Of a stretch of 64,000 nt of DNA, positions 42,739 through 54,701 are shown in pieces (position 1 is the first letter of the stretch; each line of letters opens with the position of its first letter). The stretch lies in the NCBI RefSeq assembly GCF_932276165.1, contig NC_064011.1, positions 4,543,501 through 4,607,500 of the forward strand, in the 5' to 3' direction. The notes beneath the pieces are model-generated. The model saw nothing but the letters and a program-made list of their open reading frames with translations. It was not told the origin of the DNA and did no database searches. Both the position numbers and the translations under genes were made by a program. Source of the DNA: Plutella xylostella (lineage: Eukaryota; Arthropoda; Insecta; Lepidoptera; Plutellidae).

Positions 42739-43645
42739 TTTTAAACCTTCTAGTTAGTTCTTAGAGCCACTAATTATCCATTTATTTGTAACACACACAC
42801 ATTTCATTTATATCCTGCGCACAAAGCATGCTCTTTTTTCACTATCCCATAGTTTCTAGAACATATTTTTGTTTGATAACATTGGCAGTACGAATCGTTC
42901 TAACGTTGCCCCTACTTCTTGATTTCTGGACGCAACACACAAACACCTGTTTATCCCTAAATTCCACAATTTCTGCTTCCCGTTCCCGATAATTCTTTGT
43001 GTACAAGTTTATAAATAGAAGCCCCGATATTCAATCAAGTTTGACAAATTGATACAATGTCGCTCGCGTGAGCCTCACGTGAATCAAAGTCTCGTGAGAA
43101 AATGATTCCGGAACGCAGCGTAGTGATGTGCTCAAAGATATCGAGATGCATTGCATAGAATAATCTGGATTCAAACCGGAAATCCGTTTAGTACAGGATG
43201 CCCTATTCATAATAGTAGGGGAGACTGGGCCAACTTAGGCCATAATCTTCAACAAACCATCCCGAAATCAAAAATAAATAATCTTTAAATTTACCGTTCA
43301 ATTAGTAGGTAAGTAATGCTCTTTCCTAAAATTAGAGATACCTAAATACTTTTCCAGAGTGATAATACTCTTTCAAAATATTTTAAGTAGGGACCTACAG
43401 TCGAACTATAAAGTCCTGACAATAAAGCTAAGCGACTTTGCTAAGATTTACCTATTCCTACCTATTTTCAGTTATTTACTTACTTTAACATAGAGTTTAA
43501 AAATTAAATACCGATTTAGGTATTACAGCTTTTTAACGGGTTTGTCCTTAAATAAATAGAATTGTTCGATTAAATACGGTCTTTAAAACAGATAGTTAGG
43601 ATTCACTTCCGTTTTCAGGACTTTATACGAGTAGTTTTACTGTAA
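42739..43645. promoter_or_regulatory. Upstream region of Fbxo28
   Basis: Directly precedes the Fbxo28 ATG on the minus strand. It contains the 5' UTR and promoter by position. No TATA box was recognised. A palindromic patch TCGCGTGAGCCTCACGTGAA occurs near 43064-43083. Confidence 0.4.
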
Positions 43646-44303
43646 TACCCCATTTACATTCAGCCCCTGCCGCTGCCCCTCGCGCTGCCGGCAATAATTC
43701 TCTAAATATTGCTGCAGCAGGATCGAGAGGAGTGTGTGTTTACATACTGCCCTACCACTCACTTCGCTTTCAAGTGTCGGCAATGGCAGACGTCGAAATA
43801 ATTACATCGGCCGCGGTCTCATTTTATATAGGGAGCAAAAATGTATAGGCAGAAAAAAGAAACGACCACTAAGGAGCGACACAACATTATCTGATGCATT
43901 AAAATCGGTTCAGTCGTTGCAATTACCTAAACGATCACTATCCGTAGTAGAAACAAAAGTCACATGCGTTACTCGAATGTACCCATACCACGTAAGAAAT
44001 TAGCTCTTGATAAAAAAATTAAAACCCCGAAATTTATTAGACAATCAACTTAAGTACAAGTGAACCTCCTCCAGGCGCTCGGCGAGTACTGAGCGTCGGA
44101 GCTGAATGTAAACACGCACTGCCGCTCGCGCTGCCGGTCCTTTGACTTCCGCACAAAAAACCGCCATTTAGGGGAGCGCCGGGCAGCGCGAGTGGCAATG
44201 GCAGCGGCATGAGAAGTATCGCGTTTACACACTGCCCTGCCCACTTCCCTGCCCCATTCCCTGCCCACTTCCCTGCTCACTTCGGCTGAATGTAAACGAG
44301 GTA
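43646..44303. mobile_element. 658-bp TIR element
   Basis: Ends TACCCCATTTACATTCAGCC and TACCTCGTTTACATTCAGCC are inverted repeats. The subterminal parts repeat GTTTACA-type motifs and GC-rich CTGCCGCTCGCGCTGCCGG blocks in both orientations. There is no transposase; frames inside are by-products of the GC-rich blocks. Confidence 0.75.
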
Positions 44304-45045
44304 TAAGTACTTTATTATTCGTTTCTGAAAATACTGACTAACTAATTTATTAATAACAGAATTGACTGTAATTTCAAACTACTTATAAATATGATATAAA
44401 TTAATAAATTAATTACTAATGATAAGATACGGCTACGCCTAGTTTGGGGACCACTATTATTAAATTAAAAGATCTTGAGTAAAATGTGCAAAATTTTGGT
44501 AAGTACCCAAACAATTTTTGTGTAATAAAGTTTATTTATCATTATTATTGTATGACTCGACACCTACGTACCGCCACACATATGCACGTTTAGGTACCTA
44601 CATAACCGCTACTTGATTCACATTTGTTCATAGTTATTGTACTAGTAAGATTGGTTCCTACTATAGTTTTAAGTTAAATTGCAGTGCCCATATGGGTATC
44701 AAGTTCTAAGTGCTGTTTATTAATTGGCCATGCTAACTTTCTGAACAAGAATGGAATGCTTAAAACCGTTTCGAGGAATATGCTTTCTGTACAATTTCTA
44801 GTTATCAGATTTTAAATTAAGTCTCTATTTTTTTAATTATTCAATAAAAACTAATAACCTTCATTTGACCTTACCCTTACATTTTTTTTGGGATTTATGC
44901 ACATAATGCATTTGCCAATTAACAAAGTACTCTGTGGCATTTGTCTACAAAAAAACTGTTAACGTCAAAAGCAAACGTCTAAATCGTGTGTTTATTTATC
45001 TTTGCCATTTGTTACAGTTAGAAGTAGAAAAATTTATTTCATTTA
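44304..45045. other. Intergenic, no feature seen
   Basis: AT-rich DNA without recognisable genes or repeats. Confidence 0.4.
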
Positions 45046-45345
45046 TAGAAATGGCAAAGTAGAAGGAAAGAGAAGGCCTGGAAGGAGGAAATTGACGTGG
45101 TTATGCAATATTTAAAAGAGTGGACCGGTGTAAAAACCGTGGAAGAAATATTTAAACTAGTAAAGAATAGAGAGCGCTTCAAAGAGAGTTCCAATGGTGG
45201 AAAGGCACTACAAGAAGAAGATTTATCTTTTCTACCTTACTTTGAAACTCTACAACGAATAAATAATAAACGAGTGGATACTACGATGGCAACAAGAGAT
45301 GCTCATTTCGAAAATGCTGCCTCTCGAAATTTGCCTCGAGCTTAA
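45046..45345 (+). mobile_element. LINE reverse-transcriptase C-terminal relic
   Basis: GKRRPGRRKLTWL in one frame and then KEWTGVKTVEEIFKLVKNRE in the next match the end of non-LTR reverse transcriptases (GRPRxTWxxxIxEWTGxxxxELFxLAxDRxxF). The required frame change marks it as a dead fragment. Confidence 0.75.
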
Positions 45346-45704
45346 CCCCTCGGCTGTCGACCAACCTTTATAAGGTGGGCAATAAATAGTCCACATATTA
45401 TGTCCCGCCATCTCTAAAGATGTTACTGGTCTGCCGTATTTAAGTGAGCGATATTGCCTATGTGAACTACATTTATCTTGCTTTAACCTCAACTAAGTGT
45501 AAAAAAAACGACAAGGATGACATATAACCTATCGGCAGTTAAATCGGCTCCCAACCAACCTTTATATCCTTACAAAACCTGGTGCTCGATTCGCCTCGTT
45601 GAGGCGCGTTATTGAAAAAATATTAAATAATAAAAATGATCAACGAAGCGTATTGTTTTAATTTATTGGTGTAATAAAATTAATATTTTGTACTAGTTTT
45701 CCTG
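45346..45704. other. Spacer, nothing assigned
   Basis: No recognisable feature. It may contain the 3' end of the preceding LINE relic. Confidence 0.35.
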
Positions 45705-46760
45705 TACCTAGAAAGAAAGAAGAAAGAAAAAGGCATTTATTTCGTCCAAGACACAAAACATATAAATAAAAGAAATAAAAAATACACTAGGTTACAAAGT
45801 GTCTCAAACAAAATGGTCACCGTCTCAACATAATGTCACAGAAGCCTGTGACGCTGATTTTCATCAGGTGGCCGCGAGTCGTGCTCGGTGCAGTGTAAAA
45901 AAATATTATAATACTTAGTTTATATTTTAGAATAAACAGGATGGCTTAACACAACTAGGTAAACACACACAGTTAAGTAACATACCAAAAAAATAGTAAT
46001 GCATAACAACAATATAAAAATAAATAGACATACAGTTTACAAATTATAAAAAAAACGACAGTTTTAGACGGGGTACAAGCAAATTCAAAATAAGAAATAT
46101 GACTTGGCATTTGTTGCGGAATGTGACATATTACAAAGTTTTTGAAGGGATAGAAGGTATTTTTTAAGAAGATATTTAAAAGAACTTTTGGTTTTAGCTC
46201 GTCTAATTGGTGGAGGTAAATTGTTCCAGCATTTAGATGATAAATATCGAAAACTTCCGCGGAATGCCTGAGTTTTATGCTTGGGTACTTTTATCATATA
46301 AAGGGATCCTCGGGTAAAGTGAAGGGGTGGCTCACGAGAGCGCCCCAGTTTGTCAAAAAGGTATTTAGGGGTTTCTTGTTTAATTACTCCGAATAAAAGA
46401 ACGGCAAAATGAAGCTGTCTGCGAGCCTCCATCCTAAGCATACTGGCAGCGTTCAGGAACGGAGTAATATGTTTTCTAGGTGGAATGCTGAAACAGAATC
46501 TAGCACAGGCATTCTGTACTCGTTGTAATATGCGTTTGGAACTCTCAAGCAAACAGGGTCCGAATAGTGTATCACAATAATTTAATTTCGATAAGACCAG
46601 AGACTCACACAGTTTTACGCGCAATTCTTTACTTAAGCAATCTCGTATCCTGTATTAAAGCTTTAGTTTGTATAAAGAAACCTTAGCCAGTTCGCTAACA
46701 TGATGTTCAAATTTTAAACCAGCATCCATAATCACAAGGATGACATATACCTCCTGTAGG
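45705..46760 (-). mobile_element. 5'-truncated CR1/Jockey-group LINE
   Basis: Minus-strand frame 46624-46085 reads LVLSKLNYCDTLFGPCL, RILQRVQNACARFCF and CWNNLPPPIRRAKTKSSFKY, the typical thumb and C-terminal part of CR1/Jockey-type polymerases. Upstream, GVIMDAGLKFEHHV-like text to 46745 extends it but with stop codons. The 3' UTR ends near 45705 in a GAAATAAATGCC and CTTTCTTTCTT tail. No active ORF remains. Confidence 0.85.
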
Positions 46761-47627
46761 TTGGCTGGTAGAAAATGCTCTTAGCATTAAGCCCTCATTT
46801 TGTACATTTATTTCTTATATTTGTGCAATGTATGGAAAAATCGCCGCGAGTGCTAAACAACTCTGGAAACAGTGTTAAAAAAAATGTTGTGATGATTGGA
46901 TAATTCTTTATAATGGGGTATGTGTATCGTTTTTGAAGGAGCATACTTTGAAGGTGATAAAATAAATTTGGATGAATAACAAACATTTTTTTGTTTTATT
47001 GACCCGGATACTTTTTACACAGAGTAGTACTTAATCCTCTTTCTCGTAATATTATCTAAATAAATAATATATTAAGTAGGTATGAAGTAAATATACAAAT
47101 TGTGGTATTTTTCTCCTACATCCCGGAAATAACGATATTGAATGATGAAATATGCAAAATGGCCGCCGACAGGTGAGGGGTTAACAATGTTATGATTTTA
47201 GAGTTAGATGACAATGACATTCTACCTCACTGACGTTAAGTAACACTTTTGCTTTTTTTTGTAGCGCAGGCAAGGATAAATCCTATAATGCATTTATGTG
47301 AAGTCACATACATTCAGCCGGCCAAATTTTAAATAAATATTAAAAATAGTTGTAATGAATAAAATACAAAAATAACGAAATTAGTTTCTTAAAATGGTCT
47401 ATATTTTCAAAATAAATTATAAAAAATACATATCATAGATTGGTAGCATGGCCAATTTAAGATCATTAATGTACATGGTGATGGCAGTTAAATATTTGAT
47501 TTGTTTTGATAAATTGTTCATTACAAGTTGTTGTCGTTTTTAGTATCAGCATCACTCAATACTTTACATAGAAAATCATTATCACTATACTTTCTAAAAT
47601 ATAGAAAGAACACTGTGACAGGTGTCT
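46761..47627. other. Intergenic with repeat scraps
   Basis: 47040-47150 (TACAAATTGTGGTATTTTTC, TCCTACATCCCG, AACGATATTGAATGATGAAA) matches 13855-13990. The stretch TCCTGTAGGTTGGCTGGTAG near 46752 recurs inverted at 63538-63560. No gene. Confidence 0.5.
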
Positions 47628-47682
47628 TATTCTATTATATTCTCTGTGGGTGTGTTAGTACCTGCACCTGGCTCTCATAATT
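47628..47682 (-). repeat. SINE family B, tail fragment
   Basis: TTCTATTATATTCTCTGTGG then TTAGTACCTGCACCTGGCTC match the last 50 bases of the complete copy at 31973. Confidence 0.75.
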
Positions 47683-47736
47683 GAATAAATAAATAAATAA
47701 AATTAATAAACGATTATTGATGTGTTTTTTGTTTAG

Positions 47737-47870
47737 AGGTGGAGAAGGATCTGCGCGAGCTCAAAGTGGACGACTGGCGAGAACTTGCGCAGAACAGAGA
47801 GAAGTGGCGTCTTTTGGTAGTGGAGGCCAAGATCCACTTTGGGTCAACGAGCCATCAAGAGTGAGTGAGT
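47737..47870 (+). mobile_element. LINE polymerase C-terminal relic
   Basis: Encodes VEKDLRELKVDDWRELAQNR, EKWRLLVVEAKIHFGSTSHQ, then a stop. This is the common C-terminus of endonuclease/reverse-transcriptase LINEs. The rest of the element is missing. Confidence 0.8.
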
Positions 47871-48383
47871 GATGTGTTTTTAAACTAATAGATTGATTTT
47901 GATGCTGGCTACAAATTTATCGCCTGTGAAGCTTTATCGATATATCGAACGTTTATTATGTGGAACATCCCTAATCCTCATGCACGTTTTGAATGTCACG
48001 TCAAACCGGCAAGACCATCACTCCACGTAGTATTTAAGATTACCAACAGGTGTCGCTTAACGTGCATTTTATCATGTAGTTAGCATTTAACTACTAGATG
48101 GCATTGACTTTCTTTCAGCAGATTATTATGATTTATGATTAAATAGGTAATTTAATTCATTAGGAATCGGAATTCTTTAGGTATGAATTATGATTCGGTA
48201 TGTTTTTATATACCTGTACAGGCATGAGAATAATACAGATACCAATGAGAGAATGAATTTGAATCAAAATTCCAATATTCTCCTCCAACATAGCATAACA
48301 AGTGAATCTCAAAATAACTAGATTCTATAAACAATAAAACAAACAAAAAAACAACGAAATAACATTTATTCAAAATATAAAAA
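47871..48383. other. Spacer and 3' UTR of the zinc-finger gene
   Basis: AT-rich. Minus-strand AATAAA occurs as TTTATT near 48366, very close to the stop, and could end the transcript. No other feature. Confidence 0.4.
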
Positions 48384-51300
48384 CTACGACTGTTTCCCCA
48401 AATCGCAATGTTTAGTCTTCACGTGAAACCGTAGCGACGTATTGTATTTAGTAGCGAAAAGGCAATATTCACATTTAAACTTTTTCTCCACTGAATGCTT
48501 TAGCCTATGCTGAACTAAATACACTGGTAATGTTGCCGAATAATCACAATGTTCACAAGTATATTTCTTTTTACCCGTCGCGTGAGCTTCTTCGTGATAT
48601 TTCAAAATGTATTTGTTCATACTTTGGAAAGGACACTTACTGCATTGCAATTTCATATTCCCTAATTCTAAATGGTTCTTCTTATGTTTGTCCATTTTGG
48701 CTTGGAAATATGATTTGTACTTACACCCTTGGTATTCACAGGTTATTGTTGTGGCGTTTTTGTGCCTCAATGTGTGCTGCATAAGGCTGGCTTTAGATGT
48801 CGTCACAAATTCGCAGTACGGACATTTTTTTTCTACCTCTACAGGATGAACCAACTTCATATGTTTCGGTAGATCAGCTTCCTTTATAAATTTACCGCAC
48901 GCTTGACACTGCGTTTTTTTGACCAAATGATGCGTTTTCTCGTAATGTTTGCGCAATTCCTGCCACGTTTCAGAATTCACTTCGCATTTAGTGCACTGGT
49001 ATGTACGTGTTTCATCTTTACATAGTTTCTGTTCACTGATTTCAATTCCTTCTTCTATCTTAATTTTAGGCCCGTTTTCGATCTTAATATCTTTCGGGCG
49101 ACTGTGTGCCATGTCTATATGACGGGATAGGTCACTTTCGGTTGAAAAGTCGTCCAGAGGACACACGCTGCATTTGTAGAAGTTATTCGACTCTGGAGCG
49201 TACTGGTCGGCGTGGAAACGTTCGCAATGGCGTTTATAACTATCTTTATTCTTAAAACTCTTTGAACAAAACTTACACGGTATCGATATCTTTAAATGCA
49301 CGCATCTCAAATGGTTTGCCAACTGACGGCGCAAGTAAAAAGCTTCTTTGCACACATAACACACGAATTTCTTCACACCAGACTCTATTTTGTGTGTGCA
49401 ACGCTTATGCTTCTTCAATCCACCGGTCGTCGCGAATATTAAACCGCATATATTGCACTCAAGTATCGGCCGTTTATGAGAGTGGCCCATAAACGCTTCG
49501 CGGTCGTCGAAATCTTTGTTACATTCGTAACAGTGTGTGCCATCGCCGTGTTTTCTTTGTATATGCTTTTTTAAACTTTCAATTTTGTCGTACGACATGC
49601 AACAAATTGCACATTTTAGTGAAAATCTCTCGTCTATCGCATTATGTTTCCTTCTCATGTGTAGACGTAAATACGTCATACTAGAAAACATTAACGGACA
49701 CAGCTTACAGTGTATATCCTTAACGGTCTGGTCGTTCTCAAGGTTTTCTGTAATCTCTTCAGGTATTTTTCCTTCGGAATCGTGATGCTTCCTTTGTATA
49801 TGTCTCATGTAAGCCTCACTGCTACTAAACACAGTAGGACACACCGGACACGCTAGTAGTTCTATTCGCTTTCTCTTTACTGTACCATGTTTCCTATTCC
49901 TATGCACTTTTAGGCTCGCTTCGTTGTCATAAGTCAGCCCGCAGTCAACGCACTCAAATTTGAATTCATCCGCATACGCTCCATGCTTTCTTTGCTTATG
50001 CATCCGCAACCTACGACTGCCTCTGAAGACTAGAGAACAGATATCACAGACTCTGTTTTCACAGTCATAAGGAACGGAGTTCGGACTATGCTTGCGTTTA
50101 ATATGGGCTTTAAGGCTGTTTCTCTTCTCGTATGACAAACCGCATTGTTTGCAGGCATAAGGGTAGTTTGGTAGCTTTTTGAGCGCTTTGTGTTTCCTAC
50201 GTTGATGCAGATTGAGTGTGCGTACAGTTTTGAAGACAAAATGGCATGTTGGACATTTGTGCAGATCCGGTGCGGGCTCGGCTTCCTTCATGGTTACTAC
50301 GGGGTTGTTTCTGATAACATTCTCGAATGTTAGCAGTAAGGCTGCTCTGCTTTTCTCGTCTTCTGCTATGGGGACTGCTGGTTCATGATCCAACTCCTCC
50401 AGCAATGGACCAGCATCATCGTCATACTGGAATGGGAAATTTAAAATTTATTAATAACTAGCTGTTCCCGCGCGCTTCGCTTCGCCTTAAAAAGTTTTCC
50501 CGTGGGAATTCCGGGATAAAAAGTAGCCTATGTTCTTTCCCAGGGTCTATACCATATGTATACCAAATTTCATTCAAATCCGTTCAGTAGTTTTGGCGTG
50601 AAAGAGTAACAGACAGACAGACAGACACAGTTACTTTCGCATTTATAATATTAGTTAGGATTAGGATTGATAGGTACTTTATTTGTTAATTAAATGGGTG
50701 TGTGAAACTAGAATCTTTCAGGAAATACAAGAATTCCGTGATATATTTTATGTAGATACCTACATTTAACTTTCACAGATTTCTACTTTACGCGAAATTG
50801 ACTTGATGGTCTAAAAACACATAAAGGAAACATTATGGAAATTGCTGTTGGTCCAACTACATGATAGCATGAATCCATTTTCTATTTTCATATTGTTTCA
50901 CTTTAATATAATTATGTTTATTGCAAATTTTTGACTACATAATCCTTTTAAAACCACAGTCAATCATTAAATATTACCATTTGGTTTTGGGTGTATGTTT
51001 TATCATAAGTTGTTTTCGTGAATAACGATTTATTCTACTCTATTCTATTTTACCACAAGGATAAATTATAGTTTATCTGTAGTGTTTGTCAGACTTGCTA
51101 TGAGTGAATAAGTATGTGTTTCTGATATTGAAAGCTATTTGTTAACTCACATCTTGAAAGTCTAAGTCTACTTCAATACTCTCCTCTTTTATAATGATTT
51201 CGGGGTCAAATATCTCCTCGGTGATTTCTGGGTCCAGCTCAGTTGTAATCACAACCGGTTTGCTAACATCAGCTATATCTGAAACATATAAAATGAAAAT

Positions 51301-51887
51301 AACGTAATAAAAGATAAAGAAACATTTATTTGACATCCTGACAACAGAAAATAATACAATACATAGCAAACAACAACACAACATGTTGCTGTGGACAGCG
51401 AGTCAAAAGGAATCATCTCAGCATGTGCTGCAGACAATAAGGCCACAGTGCTAGATTTCAGCTGGCCCGTAATGGTCACCCCTCTCAGTCACAAATGTAT
51501 ATTTCTAATATATTGAGCTGGATGATAATAGCCTTCACAAGTGACACAGGCTCTGCCTAGCTTGGGGTTAGATGGCCGTGTGAGATGTCCCCACATTTTA
51601 TTATTATTTATTTATATCAACTGAACTTTATATAGTGCAGAGTGCACCCTGGGCAGTCAGTAACTAACCACTTATTTCGTATTTTTTTGTTTTCACAATT
51701 AGTGACCAAAGTCAGCCCAGTAAATTTTTTTGTCACCAAAGAAGCTTTTTTAAATAATCTCACCTTTAAAAGGGTCTTCTTGCTTATGCTTTCTTTTTTT
51801 CTTCTTTTTTTTCTTAAATTCATAGATCATTGGTTCTTCAGGCAAGAAGGATATTGGGTCTTTGCGTTCTGGGTTCTCTGAAGCCAT
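48384..51887 (-). CDS. C2H2 zinc-finger protein with about 18 fingers
   Basis: Three exons on the minus strand: 51764-51887, 51151-51278, 48384-50426, joined in phase (764 aa). The ATG at 51887 starts MASENPERKDPISFLPEEPM, followed by a Lys-rich patch (FKKKKKKKRKHK). Exon 2 is acidic (TELDPEITEEIFDPEIIIKE), and exon 3 carries some 18 C2H2 fingers. The first seven have CxxC-x12-H-x4-H spacing with RKH endings; one (CYECNKDF) is degenerate; the last are CxYC/CxHC types. Such arrays bind DNA in the nucleus, here probably as a transcription regulator; targets are unknown. There is no ZAD domain and I cannot assign an orthologue. It is transcribed divergently from Fdx2, with 923 bases between the start codons. 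Confidence 0.9.
50458..50660 (-). mobile_element. Lep1 Helitron, full-length
   Basis: Minus-strand copy beginning TCCTAACTAATATTATAAAT and ending CTAG between A and T. The internal GACAGACAGACAGACACAGT run and CCGTGGGAATTCCGGGATAA core match 10312-10522 closely. It lies in intron 2 of the zinc-finger gene. Confidence 0.93.
51500..51605 (+). repeat. SINE family A, 3' fragment
   Basis: GGCTCTGCCTAGCTTGGGGT and GTGTGAGATGTCCCCACATT match the family tail. No head remains. It lies in intron 1 of the zinc-finger gene. Confidence 0.85.
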
Positions 51888-52810
51888 GATGGTTACTCCC
51901 TACTTATAATTATAAGTATATCTGTAATTAAAAGTGGTGGTATATTATATGCATTGATCCTAGCACTAGTGGAAACAATTTCTTTCATATCTCTTGTTGA
52001 AAGGAGCCTTAATTCCTTCACTCACAGAGCTTCTTTTAGCTTAGCTTCAAATATTTAGGAATTAAAGAATGCTAAAAAAATATTAGAAAACATTGGTTAT
52101 GTATGTTATGATTATGGCTAGTGCCGTGGCACGAACAGATAAAATTAATAACTCAAATAAATATGTTTTATTATTAATAACATATAACATTATGTTTGGG
52201 ATAGTGAGTCATGTTGTTTGCTTTGGAAACTTGGATTAAAGTTGTAGGAATGGAAATTCATCCATCTTAATGTTTTTAAGGAAATCGTTGGTTATAGGAA
52301 AATAGGTTAGTATCAATAACTTTGCCCATTAGGATTGTATACTCTCAGCACTTACCAACATATTCTATTTAAATTTTAAAATTTCGCAATCACAATTTTG
52401 TTTGTTTCTTTCATTGTAACTCGTAATAACAAGTTCGTGGCAATCACAAACCACAAAAACAGATAAATTAATTAATTCGTAAAATGGCCTTCAATTCAGA
52501 TTTGATTGAAAATGAAAAACAAATAAAAAAATGATTTTTTGACTTTACGTCAGTTTTTGATTTTGACAGATAATTGAGCGAATAAAATAATCTAAATTTA
52601 AAGCTTTTTGTGAAACTGGAACACAACTGCTTCGCTCGACGTCTGTTCTGTTCTGTGTGTCAAGAAAATCTGACAGCCAAACGTCAGTGTCAACTGTCAC
52701 TGTCACTGTCAGATCAGAGGATTTAGGTAAACACAAAAAGTTCTAACCTAGAAATCTATTATCCGTAATTATTTATTTCGGTTTAACCAAAATATTATGA
52801 CCACATAGAC
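51888..52810. promoter_or_regulatory. Shared upstream region of two divergent genes
   Basis: Separates the start codons of the zinc-finger gene (minus) and Fdx2 (plus), so it must hold both promoters unless an unseen exon intervenes. A CTGTCACTGTCACTGTCAG run occurs near 52694-52713. No TATA box was recognised on either side. Confidence 0.5.
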
Positions 52811-54701
52811 ATGTTTCGCTCATTAACCAGTAGGTCATTAATAATCCATAAGTTAAAACCTAATATCAGTAGTCGTGAAAAAATACGTACTTTTCATGTA
52901 TCGGCAGGTAAATGAAATTATTATTAATTTGTTTTGTTTTTATATAGATAAAAATATAGTATAACAAGGCCTTGTAGTATTAAAGCCATAAAGGTAATAT
53001 TATTGGAAACAATAAGATGTTTTCTTTTTAATTACAGGACTAAGACATGGCGAATATGAGTGGATGGATCCTAAATCCGAGGCTGAAGTGTAAGTACCTA
53101 CCATTATTATTAGATGTGTTACTAATTTTTAACTTCTTCTATAACTATACACTGTGCTTTTTAGAACAAAATCATCATTTCTAACCTTATAACTGTTGAT
53201 CCCTAAAATCTAACACTGTGTAAAATGAATGAACCACAACACAGTACTTACTATTATATCAGATCTGTCTCTATTTTCAATGTTGTAAAACTTCATCAAA
53301 GTCAGGAATAAATTTTAAATTTCAGAGTAAACATCACTTATGTAGATAAGGATGGCAAAAAGACAAAAGTACGAGGAAAAATTGGAGATAATGTCTTGTA
53401 TCTGGCGCACAGATATGGCATTGAAATGGAAGGTATTTACATATTGTATACTTCTTAAGTTTGCCTAAATAATTTATACATATGTCATTGTGTAAACACA
53501 GATCCATGTTAGATAGACAGTTTTAATATTTCATGGTAGGCAATTTTGTGCATAAAACACAGCAAAATAAAAAAAAAGGACATAATTTGATTTTAAAGCT
53601 ATAGCTCATCCAGTGGTGTTGTTTGGCAGAGGCCTCTGTTCAGCTGTGGACTGCTATAGGCTAATGATGATGATGAATTGAATTTTATCTTAACTTAAAT
53701 TTAACCATTCAATTATAAACTTGAGTTTTAACTCACATGTACCATGAAGTTTGTAACCATTCTGAATCCATACATATCTACTAATGTTTTTTTCCAGGAG
53801 CGTGTGAGGCATCACTAGCGTGTACAACATGTCATGTGTATGTCAACCACGACTTTGTGGACAAACTACCCCCCTCTGAGGAGAAAGAAGATGATCTACT
53901 GGACATGGCTCCGTTCTTGAAAGAGAACTCTAGATTAGGTTTGTATTTATTTATTTGATTAGGTGTTACAGCAAGTTTTTTTAAAAAAATCCCGTGGGAA
54001 TATCCCTGATAAAGATAGCCTGTGTGTTAATCCAGGGTGTCAATGGGAGTTTCTTATTACTTATAAAAAAAATACTTAATGTGATAGAACTCATAGATGT
54101 GATACTAGATGGCGCTGTATTTAATTATTAATAAACCATGTTTGGCACATATACCTCCATACTTTTTTGGATATGTGTCTTGTTAAGCTTCATTTTTTTA
54201 AAATGTGACCTTTTTATAGTATTAGCATAGACTAGTATTAGTGTAGTGTAGTAGAGGATGTTGCCAGTACCTTATCTTTATTTTGATAACCCCAGGCCCT
54301 CCTATAATTTAAGTACAGTAGACATTAAAATACAGGGCTGTTGTTCCTTCCTTTTTTGTCAAACTAGAGTAAACCTCCAGCTATTCAGATCTAATACCCT
54401 AACGGACGGACGAAGAGCTGTTAGATGGTCCGATGACATTTGCAAGGTTGCGAGGAAGCAGTGGACCAGACAGAGCGGCACAGGACCGAAAGAATTGGCG
54501 TACAAATAAGGAGGCCTATACCCAACAGTGGGCGATAGAAGGCTGATGATGATGATGATGACCCTTACACCTTACATAACTTTGTTTTCACTTTCAGGTT
54601 GTCAAATAGTCTTGACGAAAGAGTTGGAAGGCATCGAATTACAGTTACCAAAGGCAACAAGAAACTTTTATGTGGATGGCCACAAACCAGCACCGCATTA
54701 G
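52811..54701 (+). CDS. Fdx2: Mitochondrial ferredoxin-2 (adrenodoxin-like)
   Basis: Five exons with GT-AG sites and matching phases: 52811-52907, 53038-53089, 53326-53432, 53798-53938, 54598-54701 (166 aa). Residues 1-30 are Arg/Lys/Ser-rich and lack acids until late, fitting a mitochondrial targeting peptide. The [2Fe-2S] ligands are Cys88, Cys94 and Cys97 (CEASLACTTC) and Cys134 (LGCQIVL), with the classic C-x5-C-x2-C-x36-C spacing. The acidic partner helix EEKEDDLLDMAPFL and the C-terminal RNFYVDGHKPAPH are diagnostic of FDX2 rather than FDX1. FDX2 passes electrons from ferredoxin reductase to the matrix Fe-S cluster assembly machinery. AATAAA at 55206 is a possible poly(A) signal. Confidence 0.97.
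53610..53680 (+). repeat. RTE-type LINE 3' scrap
   Basis: GGCAGAGGCCTCTGTTCAGC and GGCTAATGATGATGATGAA match RTE 3' ends. It lies in Fdx2 intron 3. Confidence 0.7.
54395..54562 (+). mobile_element. RTE-type LINE 3' fragment
   Basis: Encodes DGRRAVRWSDDICKVARKQW and then GTGPKELAYK with a stop, the RTE C-terminus. It is followed by GGAGGCCTATACCCAACAGT and GGGCGATAGAAGGCTGATGA with a (GAT)n tail. It lies in Fdx2 intron 4. Confidence 0.88.

Noticed and set aside
44050..44280. Arg-rich minus-strand frame
   Set aside because: By-product of GC-rich blocks in the TIR element at 43646.
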